Positions 18,448-26,775 of a DNA stretch of 64,000 bases are shown in pieces. The DNA comes from Stackebrandtia albiflava (GTDB taxonomy: Bacteria > Actinomycetota > Actinomycetes > Mycobacteriales > Micromonosporaceae): positions 1 to 64,000 of the forward strand of contig NZ_VLLL01000010.1 of assembly GCF_007994225.1 (NCBI RefSeq). Direction: 5' to 3'. How positions within the stretch are numbered: the stretch's first letter is position 1; each line of letters starts with the position of its first letter. The position numbers were made by a program, and so were the translations under genes. The notes beneath the pieces are model-generated. The model made no database searches and was not told the origin of the DNA. It saw only the letters and a program-made list of their open reading frames with translations.

Positions 18448-18888
18448 TCAGCCGCCCGCCCCGGGCGCCAGGAAGCCGTGATGTGCCAGTTCCAGGGTCT
18501 CGGTGGCGACCTTGGCCGACTCCGCCGACAACTGCGGACCGGTCCAGCGCACCGGCACCACGTCCACCAGCGACCACCGGGCGATCACGGTGCCCTCCAG
18601 GTTACGGGCCTCGATGGTGGCCGTCTTGCGGGTGACACCGGACGCCAGGGCCGCGAACCACCCCGTGATCCGGGAGCTGGCCTGGGTGACCGGCCGGGAC
18701 AGTTTCACGTTGGAGTACTTGATCCGGGTCGGCAGTTGCCACACGGCCCCGTTGTTGCCGCCCTCCTCCCGCTGCTCCATGACGAACTCGCATCCGAGTC
18801 CGTCGCAGCTGTTGAAGGCGCCGAGGCTCTCGTCGTCGATGCTCACGACGAAACTCACCGCGACGGCGTCGGTGTCGACGTATCCCAT
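18448..18888 (-). CDS. Second inner-tube protein (Afp5-like tube initiator)
   Basis: This 146-residue protein belongs to the T4-like tail tube/Hcp fold seen in eCIS (MGYVDTDAVAVSFVVSID start; DGLGCEFVMEQREEGGN; VKLSRPVTQASSRITGWF). ATG 18888 has AGGAGG 5 bases upstream, while an upstream frame to 18933 has none. The sequence differs from the major tube protein at 21785-22228, and its place next to the LysM adaptor matches the initiator ring at the base of the tube. Confidence 0.88.
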   Translation of the reverse strand: MGYVDTDAVAVSFVVSIDDESLGAFNSCDGLGCEFVMEQREEGGNNGAVWQLPTRIKYSNVKLSRPVTQASSRITGWFAALASGVTRKTATIEARNLEGTVIARWSLVDVVPVRWTGPQLSAESAKVATETLELAHHGFLAPGAGG

Positions 18889-18907
18889 GTGTCCTCCTGT
18901 CCCACGG

Positions 18908-21181
18908 TCAACCGAGTCGGCCGTGACGTTCACGTTCCTGTCGAAGTTCGACGCGCAGCCGCCGCAGCAGCGGCTCGAACAGTCCCGCCAGCAGCGCGGC
19001 CGTGTCCGGTGGCGACCCGCCGCCCGGCGCCGGGACCGCGTGGGTGTCTCCCGGTGCCGTGGCCGACCGGCCGGTGGTGTCGATCGGTGGCGACGCCGAC
19101 GTCTCGCGCTGCACCGTCACCTCGACCGGCACGGCCGGGGTCACCGTGGCCGTACCGGCGACCGGTGGAGCGGGTGCCGGTGCCGGGAGCACGAGCGGCG
19201 TCGGCGGTGGAGCCGTCACGGGCGGCGAGGCCGCCGTCCTCGTGGCGGTGGCGGCCAGCAGCGACACCGAGACCGGGGGACCCGGCGTGATCGGCGGCCC
19301 GGCGGTCGGGCGGGCCGCGCCGGTGACCGCGCCGGGGGCGTGCCCGTATCGCTGTTCCCCGCCGGCGCCCGGCGTGTCCGGGCCGGAACGGCCGGTGGGA
19401 GGTGCGGCGGGCCACCCGATGACGGGTGCGGGATGCGGGGTGAGCGCGGGATGCGTCATCGCACGGTTCACCGACAGCAGCGGTGCCACCGGGCGGGGCG
19501 GCGGGGGGCTCGTGACGACGGCGGCCGGATCCGGTGCCCGGTCTGCGGTGACCGTCGTGACGGGCGGTGGGGCGCCGGCCGACCCGGCGCTCCCCGGCGC
19601 CTCCGCTGGGACGACCGGGGGCGGTGAGGCCATGACGAACGCGGCCGGTGCCTCCGCCGACATCGTCACGCCGCGTGGCGGATCCGGCGGGTCGGCGGCG
19701 GTGGTGGGTGGCGCGATCGACGACTCGCCGGGGGTGAGCGGTGGCGTGTCCATGACGCGTGAGATCACCGTCATCGGCGCGGCCTCGGCGACCGCACCGG
19801 TGCCTGGTGCGTCCGGCGGCGTGGTGGTGGTCGGGTCGTTCCCCCGGCGCAGCCGTTGCACCACCGGTGGTGCGGTGACCGGCGTCGGCGTCGGCGGTGC
19901 GCTGCCGGTCACCGGCTCGCTCACGAGCGCCGGATCCACTGCCGCACCGTCGATGCCGGAGCGGTGGCCGGGCGGCGTCGTGGTGAGTGGGACGACCGTC
20001 TCGGGGGCGGCGGGCGGTGAGGCGAGTGGTTTCGGCGCGACGGACACGGTCGGGTCGGTGAAGACCGGAGGGCCGATGCCGAGCCGGTGGGGGGTGGCCC
20101 GTTGCACGGCCGTCGGTGGGCGCGACGGTTCGGGGACGGGCCGGGGTGGCGCGGGGCGATTCGCCGGCCGTGGGACCGGCGGCGGCTCCGGTATCCGATG
20201 GACCGTCACCGGACGGTCCGGCGAGCTGGGGCGCGGAGTCGCGGCGGTCTCGGGCGGACCGAGCCCGGTGGACCCGATCGAGGGTGCCGGGGGTGGCGCC
20301 GGCGGCGTCGGGGAGACGACCGGTGTGGCCTCGGTCGGCGCGACCTCCGGAACAGACCGGCCACTTCGGACGGTCGGGGCGGTGGGCGTCGGCGGTACCG
20401 GTGGCGGCGGAACTGGAACTGGTGGGCCACCGACGTTCCGTTGCGCGACGGCGGGGACGGACGGCATCGCGGTGAGCGGGACGCCGTCCGTGGCCGGCGG
20501 CATCGCGGTGTGGTCGCGCGTCGTGCCGGGCGCCGTCTCGGTGGCGGCGGGCTCGTCGGCCGTGGGGGCGGCCGGTACCGGGGCGGGAACGCCCGCCGAC
20601 ACCGGCGGCACCGGCGTCACCGTCCCGCGCGACTCCGGCGCCGCCGGGCGCCGTACATCCGCAGTGGACGCCGGGTGTCGCGATACGACGACGGGACGCC
20701 CGGCCGGACCGGCCACCGGAACCGGCGGCGACGGCACCGTGCCGGACTCCCCGGCGGCGACGTGCGGCGGCTCCGGCTCCGTCGCCGTCGCGCCGTGGGG
20801 GCCCGGGGTGGCCGGCGACAGTACGGAACGGATCCTGCCCAGCAGTCCGGCGCCACTGCGCTGCACCGGGGTCCTGCGGGGCGGGACCGCCAGCGGGAGC
20901 GCGGGCGCGGGTTCGGCCGGTGTCCCGGTGCCCTCGGCGGGCGCGATCACACCGGAGGGCCCGTCGGGATCGCGGTCGTGCCCGAGCGGGGCGAGGTAGG
21001 CGGGTGATCGCCAACTGGCAAGCGAGTCGGTCATCCGCTGCACCGGATTGACCACCGGGTGGGCTCCCAGTACCGGGGTGATCGGGGGCAGGCCACGCCA
21101 CTCACCCCGGTGCACCGGAAGCGGATCCGGTGCGGCACCGTCCTCACCGGAACGCCGGAACGGCCACCATGCCGGTGCCAT
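18908..21181 (-). CDS. Very proline-rich eCIS-locus protein of unknown function
   Basis: This 757-residue protein is dominated by Pro, Ala, Thr, Val and Gly and looks largely disordered. Only the ends look ordered: MAPAWWPFRRSGEDGAAPDPLPVHRGEWRGL at the start, and LLAGLFEPLLRRLRVELRQERERHGRLG, a charged amphipathic helix, at the end. VQR motifs recur along it (NPVQRMTD, TPVQRSGA, TAVQRATP, PVVQRLRR, VTVQRETS), and the adjacent DUF4157 protein also contains VQRE. It starts 3 bases after the DUF6760 gene, so it is an integral operon member. It lies where other eCIS loci encode structural or tape-measure proteins, but it has none of their helical character. No function is assigned. Confidence 0.8.
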   Translation of the reverse strand: MAPAWWPFRRSGEDGAAPDPLPVHRGEWRGLPPITPVLGAHPVVNPVQRMTDSLASWRSPAYLAPLGHDRDPDGPSGVIAPAEGTGTPAEPAPALPLAVPPRRTPVQRSGAGLLGRIRSVLSPATPGPHGATATEPEPPHVAAGESGTVPSPPVPVAGPAGRPVVVSRHPASTADVRRPAAPESRGTVTPVPPVSAGVPAPVPAAPTADEPAATETAPGTTRDHTAMPPATDGVPLTAMPSVPAVAQRNVGGPPVPVPPPPVPPTPTAPTVRSGRSVPEVAPTEATPVVSPTPPAPPPAPSIGSTGLGPPETAATPRPSSPDRPVTVHRIPEPPPVPRPANRPAPPRPVPEPSRPPTAVQRATPHRLGIGPPVFTDPTVSVAPKPLASPPAAPETVVPLTTTPPGHRSGIDGAAVDPALVSEPVTGSAPPTPTPVTAPPVVQRLRRGNDPTTTTPPDAPGTGAVAEAAPMTVISRVMDTPPLTPGESSIAPPTTAADPPDPPRGVTMSAEAPAAFVMASPPPVVPAEAPGSAGSAGAPPPVTTVTADRAPDPAAVVTSPPPPRPVAPLLSVNRAMTHPALTPHPAPVIGWPAAPPTGRSGPDTPGAGGEQRYGHAPGAVTGAARPTAGPPITPGPPVSVSLLAATATRTAASPPVTAPPPTPLVLPAPAPAPPVAGTATVTPAVPVEVTVQRETSASPPIDTTGRSATAPGDTHAVPAPGGGSPPDTAALLAGLFEPLLRRLRVELRQERERHGRLG

Positions 21182-21184
21182 GAC

Positions 21185-21343
21185 TCACCTCCCCTCGCTG
21201 ATGCGGGTGTTGATCCTGCCGATCTCGGTGACGTACCTGAGCCGGTCGGCGTGCTCCATGTCGAGGATCTCGTCGAGTCCCCAGTGGAAGTGGTAGGCGA
21301 CGTACGCGATCTCCTCGTGCAGTCGGTCGCTCGCGTACGTCAC
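21185..21343 (-). CDS. DUF6760 family small eCIS protein
   Basis: This 52-residue protein starts at GTG 21343, overlapping the upstream gene stop as GTGA. It reads MTYASDRLHEEIAYVAYHFHWGLDEILDMEHADRLRYV and ends in NTRISEGR. Short proteins of this kind follow a tail-assembly-chaperone-like protein in contractile tail loci, in the position of the second chaperone of phages (often made by frameshift there). A role in tube assembly is inferred from position. Confidence 0.8.
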   Translation of the reverse strand: MTYASDRLHEEIAYVAYHFHWGLDEILDMEHADRLRYVTEIGRINTRISEGR

Positions 21344-21780
21344 GATTCCCCCAGGCGACCGCCCGACACGTCCACGTGGAAGCGGTGGCGGCACTCGGGG
21401 CAGTCGACGGCCGCCCGGGTGTGGCCCTCGGAGTTGATCCGCCGGTACATGTCCTGCAGGAACGCCAGGTCCGAGGCGAACAGGTTCTCGATCACGCCGA
21501 CGTGCACGTCGGAGACGCCGCCGATGCGGGTCACCACCCTCGCCAGGAGGACCACGGTCAGATACGCGGAGTTCTCCCGGACCCGGTCGTCTCGCAACGG
21601 GACGAGTTCGTCGCGGGCGGTCGCCAGCCGCATCACGCCGTCACGGTGCAGCCTGCCGGTGTCGTCCACATAGCCGCGTGGCAGGACGAACCCGAACTCC
21701 GTGCGCATCGGCTCGGCCGGTGCGGCGGCGTCCGGGACGGAGGAGGCGGGTTCGTCCCTGACCGTCATGGTGCGCCGCAT
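21340..21780 (-). CDS. eCIS assembly protein with C-terminal zinc ribbon half (tail-assembly-chaperone-like)
   Basis: This 146-residue protein has a charged, mostly helical body (ARDELVPLRDDRVRENSAYLTVVLLARVV) and ends with CPECRHRFHVDVSGG, a CxxC plus His that could bind metal. Such proteins occupy the slot after the major tube gene in actinobacterial eCIS operons and in contractile phages. ATG 21780 is used; ATG 21768 is an alternative, and neither has a strong ribosome site. It lies 4 bases after the tube gene and overlaps the DUF6760 gene. Confidence 0.72.
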   Translation of the reverse strand: MRRTMTVRDEPASSVPDAAAPAEPMRTEFGFVLPRGYVDDTGRLHRDGVMRLATARDELVPLRDDRVRENSAYLTVVLLARVVTRIGGVSDVHVGVIENLFASDLAFLQDMYRRINSEGHTRAAVDCPECRHRFHVDVSGGRLGES

Positions 21781-21784
21781 CGGC

Positions 21785-22228
21785 CTACTCGACTTCCATC
21801 ATCTCGTAGGTGATGACCAGCTTCTCCGTCAGGACGCTGGTGTCGCCGGCCTTCAACGCCCCGATCTCCAGGCTCTTCGGCCAGGCGTTGGTCAGCTTGT
21901 AGCGTTTGAGCGGGTTGCCCTCGTAGTCGTAGACGATGACGGCGCCGCCCTTGCGGGCACTGGACATCTTGCCGAACTGGGAGTCCTGGACCCACTTCTC
22001 GAAGCTGGTGTCCTCGGTGAGGCCCCGCGTGAGGGTCACCTCACCGGCCTTGGGGCGGCCGGGCAGCTTCTTGAGCATGTACTTGCCGTCGGGGGAGTTC
22101 TGCTTGAGTTCGATGACGTCCTGTTCCATCTTCAAGCCGCTGACCTCGGAGATCTGCTTGATGACGATGCCATCCATCTCCAGTCCGAAGGAGTGGCCGA
22201 CCGACGTGTCGAGTTCGGGGAGTGCCAT
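21785..22228 (-). CDS. Major inner-tube protein (T4-like tail tube / Hcp fold)
   Basis: This 147-residue protein, MALPELDTSVGHSFGLEMDG, then VSGLKMEQDVIELKQNSPDGK and LTRGLTEDTSFEKWV, ending TEKLVITYEMMEVE, is a canonical eCIS/phage tail tube protein that stacks as hexameric rings inside the sheath. AAGGTG lies 7 bases before the ATG. The 71-bp gap from the sheath gene contains GGCGGC/GCCGCC pairing that may let part of the transcript terminate. Confidence 0.93.
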   Translation of the reverse strand: MALPELDTSVGHSFGLEMDGIVIKQISEVSGLKMEQDVIELKQNSPDGKYMLKKLPGRPKAGEVTLTRGLTEDTSFEKWVQDSQFGKMSSARKGGAVIVYDYEGNPLKRYKLTNAWPKSLEIGALKAGDTSVLTEKLVITYEMMEVE

Positions 22229-22299
22229 TCGTTGTCACCTTTCGGGTGTGAGTCGGGCCGCCCGCGGCGGCTTCCGGGCGCCGCCGGTTACCGGGCGGG

Positions 22300-23811
22300 T
22301 CATTCGCTGACGAGGCTGGTGCCGCCGGACATCTGGGAGAGCCGGAAGATCACGAACTCGGCGGGCTTGACCGGTGCCACCCCGATCTCGCAGATGACCT
22401 GACCGGCGTCGATGCTCTCGGCGGGATTGGTGTCCCGGTCGCACTTGACGAAGTACGCCTCGTCGGGAGTGAGACCGAACAGGGATCCCTTCCGCCACTC
22501 CATGACCAGGAAGGCACTGATCGTGCGGCGGATCTTCGCCCACAACGCGTCGTCGTTCGGTTCGAACACCACCCACTGCGTGCCGCTGAGGATCGACTCC
22601 TCCAGGTAGTTGAACAGCCGTCGCACGTTGAGGTACCGCCACGCCGGGTCGCTCGACAGGGTCCGCGCGCCCCACACCCGGATGCCCCGGCCCGGGAACG
22701 CCCGGACGCAGTTGACGCCCAACGGGTTCAGCAGTTCCTGCTCCGCGCGGGTCAACTGGCTCTGCAACGCGATGGCGCCCCGCACCACCTCGTTGGCGGG
22801 TGCCTTGTGGACGCCGCGCTGCGCGTCGTTGCGCGCCCACACCCCGGCCATGTGGCCGCTGGGCGGTACGAACTCGTTGCCACCGGCGGCGGGGTCGAAG
22901 ACCTTGACCCACGGGTAGTAGAGCGCGGCGTACTTGGAGTCGTAGCCGGCCAGGTCCACCCGCCAGTCCTTGACCTGCTGCGGCGACATGTCCGGCGGGG
23001 GGTCGAGGATCGCCATCCGGTCGCCCATGAGTTCACAGTGGGCGATCACGGCGAGTTGCACGGCCTTGACGGTCTCCAGGTCCACGGTACCGCGCTCGTA
23101 GGCGCTCATGAGGTCGGGGACGGCGACCATGGTGATCTCGTCGATCACCTCGAGTCCACTGAGGCCGGTGCGGTCGCCGACGTCCCCCACGTAGTCCTCC
23201 GGTTGGATCCGGCTCGGGGCGGCGGGTACGGGCGCCGGCGCGGCGAGCACCACGGTGCCCTTCTGCGGCGGGGTCGCCTGCCCGATCTCGGTGAGGGTGA
23301 TCAGTTTGGACTTCTCCGCCACGACCTTGACCGCGTTGTCCTTGCCGCGCTTGGCGGCCGACACGCCCTCGAAGGACTCGGCGACCTTCCCGTCGCGCTT
23401 CACGAGCAGCGTGAACCGGTCGGCCGGGTCGTCCTTGCCGACGGTCACCTCGACGCTGAGTTCGCCCTCGGCCGACGGCAGGGCCGCCACCCGGTATCCG
23501 CCGAGTTCCGCCTGCGGCCCCCGATGGGAGGTCTCGCCGTTGCCGCGCGATCCGCCGACCCTGACGATGTAGCAGTTGCCGCCGCCGTTGAGGAAGTAGC
23601 CGTACACCGCGTGGGCGAGATAGCAGTCCTCGGTGAAGTCCCCGAAGGTCTGGCTGAACTGCGCCCAGTTGCCGACCAGGGTCGGCGTGTGGAACGGCCC
23701 CTGCGGGGCGAACCCCACGAACGCGGCCACCGCGGTGCCGACGCCCTCGATGGGCCGGGATCCGCTCTCGACCTCTTCGACGTACACCCCGGGCGACAAA
23801 TAGCTTGGCAT
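22300..23811 (-). CDS. Contractile sheath protein
   Basis: This 503-residue protein has the sheath N-terminus MPSYLSPGVYVEEVESGSRPIEGVGTAVAAFVG, and the C-terminal core GIRVWGARTLSSDPAWRYLNVRRLFNYLEESI ending in PAEFVIFRLSQMSGG. The terminal arms of sheath proteins interlock subunits, and both ends are intact, so contraction should be possible. The central domain (about 90-330) is variable between systems. GAGGAG lies 5 bases before the ATG. The 119-bp gap upstream contains a cccggg-type hairpin and may carry its own promoter, but none is convincing. Confidence 0.96.
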   Translation of the reverse strand: MPSYLSPGVYVEEVESGSRPIEGVGTAVAAFVGFAPQGPFHTPTLVGNWAQFSQTFGDFTEDCYLAHAVYGYFLNGGGNCYIVRVGGSRGNGETSHRGPQAELGGYRVAALPSAEGELSVEVTVGKDDPADRFTLLVKRDGKVAESFEGVSAAKRGKDNAVKVVAEKSKLITLTEIGQATPPQKGTVVLAAPAPVPAAPSRIQPEDYVGDVGDRTGLSGLEVIDEITMVAVPDLMSAYERGTVDLETVKAVQLAVIAHCELMGDRMAILDPPPDMSPQQVKDWRVDLAGYDSKYAALYYPWVKVFDPAAGGNEFVPPSGHMAGVWARNDAQRGVHKAPANEVVRGAIALQSQLTRAEQELLNPLGVNCVRAFPGRGIRVWGARTLSSDPAWRYLNVRRLFNYLEESILSGTQWVVFEPNDDALWAKIRRTISAFLVMEWRKGSLFGLTPDEAYFVKCDRDTNPAESIDAGQVICEIGVAPVKPAEFVIFRLSQMSGGTSLVSE

Positions 23812-23930
23812 GCTGGCTCCTCGGTATCACTGTGGGATTCGATCGTGCGGCGTACCGCGCCGCCCGGCCACGGCCGTCGGGCTGGAACCCGGGGAAGCCC
23901 GGGCTGCCTGTTGGGGCACCGGAGCCGGGG

Positions 23931-24638
23931 TCAGGCGGACTCCTCGTCCAGGTCCTCGGTCTCGCGCTGCACCGCTTGCACCGCGGCCTCCTCGGGTTCC
24001 TCTTCGGGCACGCGCTGCACACCCGCCGGGGCCGCGGTCGCGGCGGAGGGGACGACCGGTGCGGGAGCCGACATCACCGCGTCGGCGGTCTGGGCGGCCT
24101 CCCGTTCGAACCGGTCACCGGGGTCGCTCACCTGGACTCCGCCGCCGACGTCCGTGCCGTCGACGGGACCGCTGCGCTGCTGCACCACGTGGGTGAGTTC
24201 GTGCGCCAGGACGTGGCGGCCGGAGTCCGAGCCGGGGGAGTAACCGCCGTCGCGGAACACGATGTCGGTGCCCACGGTGTACGCCTGGGCGTTGAGGGAC
24301 CGCGCCGACCGGTCGGCCTCCGGCCCGGTGTGGATCCGCACGTCGCCGAAGTCGTGGCCGAACCGCTGCTCCATGTCGGTGCGGGTGGTGTCGTCGATGG
24401 CGGATCCGCCCGAGCCGATCACCCGGTGGACCAGTCCGGTGTCGGACTCGCCCTCGGCCATCGACGCGGTACCGGCGTTGCCGGCGACGCGTTGCATCCG
24501 CAGCATCCCGGCCGGGCCGAGCACCTCCGGGCGACCCGCGGCGGCAGCCGGGAAGTCCTGTGGCCCGGCGGATTCCGCCCGTGCGGCGCCGCGCCGGTCG
24601 GCGGCCTCGTCGAGGGCCGGATTGTCACGGTCCCGCAT
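23931..24638 (-). CDS. DUF4157 (eCIS core) putative metalloprotease/effector-associated protein
   Basis: This 235-residue protein carries the DUF4157 core: MEQRFGHDFGDVRIHTGPEADRSARSLNAQAYTVGTDIVF and then HVLAHELTHVVQQ (about residues 148-160), whose HExxH is a zinc-protease motif. The acidic tail carries VQRVPEEEPEEAA and VQRETEDLDEES. ATG 24638 has GGGAGGT 6 bases upstream; the longer frame to 24749 runs through a noncoding hairpin. DUF4157 proteins are strongly associated with eCIS loci and several are cargo or cargo-processing proteins. No separate toxin domain is attached here, so it may process or mark cargo rather than be a toxin. Confidence 0.85.
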   Translation of the reverse strand: MRDRDNPALDEAADRRGAARAESAGPQDFPAAAAGRPEVLGPAGMLRMQRVAGNAGTASMAEGESDTGLVHRVIGSGGSAIDDTTRTDMEQRFGHDFGDVRIHTGPEADRSARSLNAQAYTVGTDIVFRDGGYSPGSDSGRHVLAHELTHVVQQRSGPVDGTDVGGGVQVSDPGDRFEREAAQTADAVMSAPAPVVPSAATAAPAGVQRVPEEEPEEAAVQAVQRETEDLDEESA

Positions 24639-24650
24639 GATCGGTACCTC

Positions 24651-24758
24651 CCGAGGACGCTCTGGGCCTCCAGGGTGGAGCGTCCTCGGCGGCGCCGCCA
24701 GTGCCGGGGCGGCAGCGGGTGAGGCAGCGGCGGCGGCCCGTTGGGGCACCGCCGCCGC
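24651..24758 (-). promoter_or_regulatory. Two strong hairpins between the AAA ATPase and DUF4157 genes
   Basis: A 10-bp GC stem (24727-24736 with 24749-24758) is followed on the minus strand by a perfect 12-bp stem (24651-24662 with 24678-24689, 15-base loop). The second stem abuts and by two bases covers the DUF4157 ribosome-binding site. They could be a partial terminator, a processing site or a translation block separating the ATPase part of the operon from the structural part. Confidence 0.45.
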
Positions 24759-24777
24759 CCGCCGGTGGGCCGGGACG

Positions 24778-26775
24778 TCAACCGGTCAGTTGCAGATAGG
24801 GACCGAACTCGCGTTCCAGGCACAGCCGGCCGAGCTTCTGGTACTCCCTCGCGACCGCCTTCACCAGGTCCGGCATGGTGACGGGGCGGCGGCCGGCGGC
24901 CGCCAGGTACGCGGCCGTCACCGCCGCCGATCGGATGTGCCCGCCCGCCAGGTCGAAGGAGGCCGCCAGGAAGTCCAGGTCGACGCCCTCGTCGCGGGGG
25001 AGCCGGTCTCCGAGGCAGCGGTCCCACAACCGGCGGCGGTCGGGTTCGCCCGGCAGTGGGAAGTCCGCGACCACGTCGAGCCTGCGGGTGAAGGCGTCGT
25101 CGAGGTTGGCGCGGAGGTTCGTCGCCAGGATCGCCAGCCCGTCGAAGGTCTCCATGCGCTGCAACAGGTACGCGCTCTCCACATTGGCGTAACGGTCGCG
25201 GGCGTCGCGCACCTCCGAGCGCTTCCCGAAGATCGCGTCCGCCTCGTCGAAGAGCAGCACGCCGTTGACGCCGACCGCCTCGGTGAAGATGCGTTCCAGG
25301 TTCTTCTCGGTCTCACCGATGTACTTGTCCACCACCGTCGCGAGGTTCACCGTGTACAGGTCCATGCCGAGCTGGTGCGCGATCACCTCGGCCGACATCG
25401 TCTTGCCCGTGCCGGAGTCGCCCGCGAACAGGGCCGTGACGCCTCGTCCCCGGCCCGCGCCGGGCCGCATCCGCCACCGGTCGAGGACCTGGTCCCGGTA
25501 CCGGGCGCGGTCGGCGAGTTCCCGCAGTGACTCCATCACCGGCTCGGGGAGTACGAGGTCGTCCCAGCCGACCGACGGGGTCACGCGGCGGGCCAACCGT
25601 TCCAGGCTCGCGGAGTTCTGCGAGCGCGCCCCGTCGCGCAGGTCCGCGCCCGTGACGTCCCCACCTCTGGCGCGCGCGGTGAGCACCGCCGCCCGCGCCG
25701 CGCGCCGGATCTGCGGACCCGAGAGCTGGAAGTGCGCGCACACCGCGACCGGATCCACCCGGCCGGCGTCCCCGCCGAGGGCGTCACGCCACACCGCCGC
25801 GCGGCGGGCCGGCGACATGGCGGAGGCGGCGGCCCGCAGTACCGGCCGGTCGCTCCACGACGGGTCCCACTCGCGGCGGCCGGAGAGGATCACCGCCACA
25901 CCGGGGTGCCGCCACGTCCGCACCCACGTCGCCACCGGCGCGGTGTCGACCGGACCCGCCACCAGGACCGCGTCGCGCAACACCGCCTCCCGGAGCACCG
26001 CCACGACCTCGTCGGGGGCCGTGACCAGGCCCGCGACGTCGACCCGCAGCACCCGCCGGCCGAGCCGCGCGGCGGTGGCCTCGCCGACGTCCACTCCCGC
26101 ACCGGGTTGCCGCTCGGTCAGGTAGGCGAGTCCGGCGCCTTCGGCCACGGCGGCCGCCACCCGTACCGACTCCTCGTCGTCGGGAGTCGCGACGCCGACG
26201 ACCTCCACGGCCGGCAGCGACGGCGGGGGCGTGTCGTCGCCCAGCAGGTGCGCCACCACCCGGTCGGGCACCCTGAGCAGGCGGGACAGTTCCGGCCGGT
26301 CGAGGTCGGTCACCTCCACGAGTCCCGCCGTCACCAGCGGCGCCGACCCGTGAAGCCGAGAACGGGCGGTCATGTCGGCCTCGGGGAGACCGCACAGCCG
26401 CAGCGCGAGTCCGACCGAGACGCGCCGACGGGTGACGTCGTCGTTGAGGTAGCCGTAGAACTGTTCGAAACGTCCGTCCACATCGGGTGCCAGAGCCAGT
26501 AGCAACAGCTCGGCGTCCAGATCGGACAGGCGCGCGGTGCGCACCAGGGCGTCGAATCGCTCACCGGAGGGCTCGGGCGCGGCCGGCGCAGCCCACGGAC
26601 TGCGGCGGTGCGCCAGCAACGCCTCCACCGTCTCGTCGGACAGGTAGAGCCCCCGGAACGGGTCGTCCGGGGCCGGATCGGTGCCGCGACGCTCCGCGAC
26701 CGCCACCCGGATCCGTCGCTCGACCCCGGCCAGTCGCCGCAGCAGCGCGGGGACACCCGCGTCGCCGCCGTTCAC
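24778..26775 (-). CDS. eCIS AAA+ ATPase (Afp15-like)
   Basis: This 665-residue protein starts at GTG 26775, overlapping the DUF4255 gene as GTGA. The N-terminal half is divergent, with a degenerate first ATPase-like module. The C-terminal module has Walker A GDSGTGKTMSAEV (about residues 470-480), Walker B GVLLFDEADAIFGKR, sensor 1 LAILATNLRANLD and arginine finger region FTRRLDVVADFPLP. ATPases of this type are universal in eCIS operons and are needed for assembly in characterised systems. It sits between the tail terminator and the DUF4157 gene. Confidence 0.92.
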   Translation of the reverse strand: MNGGDAGVPALLRRLAGVERRIRVAVAERRGTDPAPDDPFRGLYLSDETVEALLAHRRSPWAAPAAPEPSGERFDALVRTARLSDLDAELLLLALAPDVDGRFEQFYGYLNDDVTRRRVSVGLALRLCGLPEADMTARSRLHGSAPLVTAGLVEVTDLDRPELSRLLRVPDRVVAHLLGDDTPPPSLPAVEVVGVATPDDEESVRVAAAVAEGAGLAYLTERQPGAGVDVGEATAARLGRRVLRVDVAGLVTAPDEVVAVLREAVLRDAVLVAGPVDTAPVATWVRTWRHPGVAVILSGRREWDPSWSDRPVLRAAASAMSPARRAAVWRDALGGDAGRVDPVAVCAHFQLSGPQIRRAARAAVLTARARGGDVTGADLRDGARSQNSASLERLARRVTPSVGWDDLVLPEPVMESLRELADRARYRDQVLDRWRMRPGAGRGRGVTALFAGDSGTGKTMSAEVIAHQLGMDLYTVNLATVVDKYIGETEKNLERIFTEAVGVNGVLLFDEADAIFGKRSEVRDARDRYANVESAYLLQRMETFDGLAILATNLRANLDDAFTRRLDVVADFPLPGEPDRRRLWDRCLGDRLPRDEGVDLDFLAASFDLAGGHIRSAAVTAAYLAAAGRRPVTMPDLVKAVAREYQKLGRLCLEREFGPYLQLTG

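Noticed and set aside
18930-21101. Long frames on both strands opposite or beside the proline-rich gene
   Set aside because: The chosen frame fits the operon spacing and has coherent ordered ends. The others are composition shadows rich in Gly or Arg.
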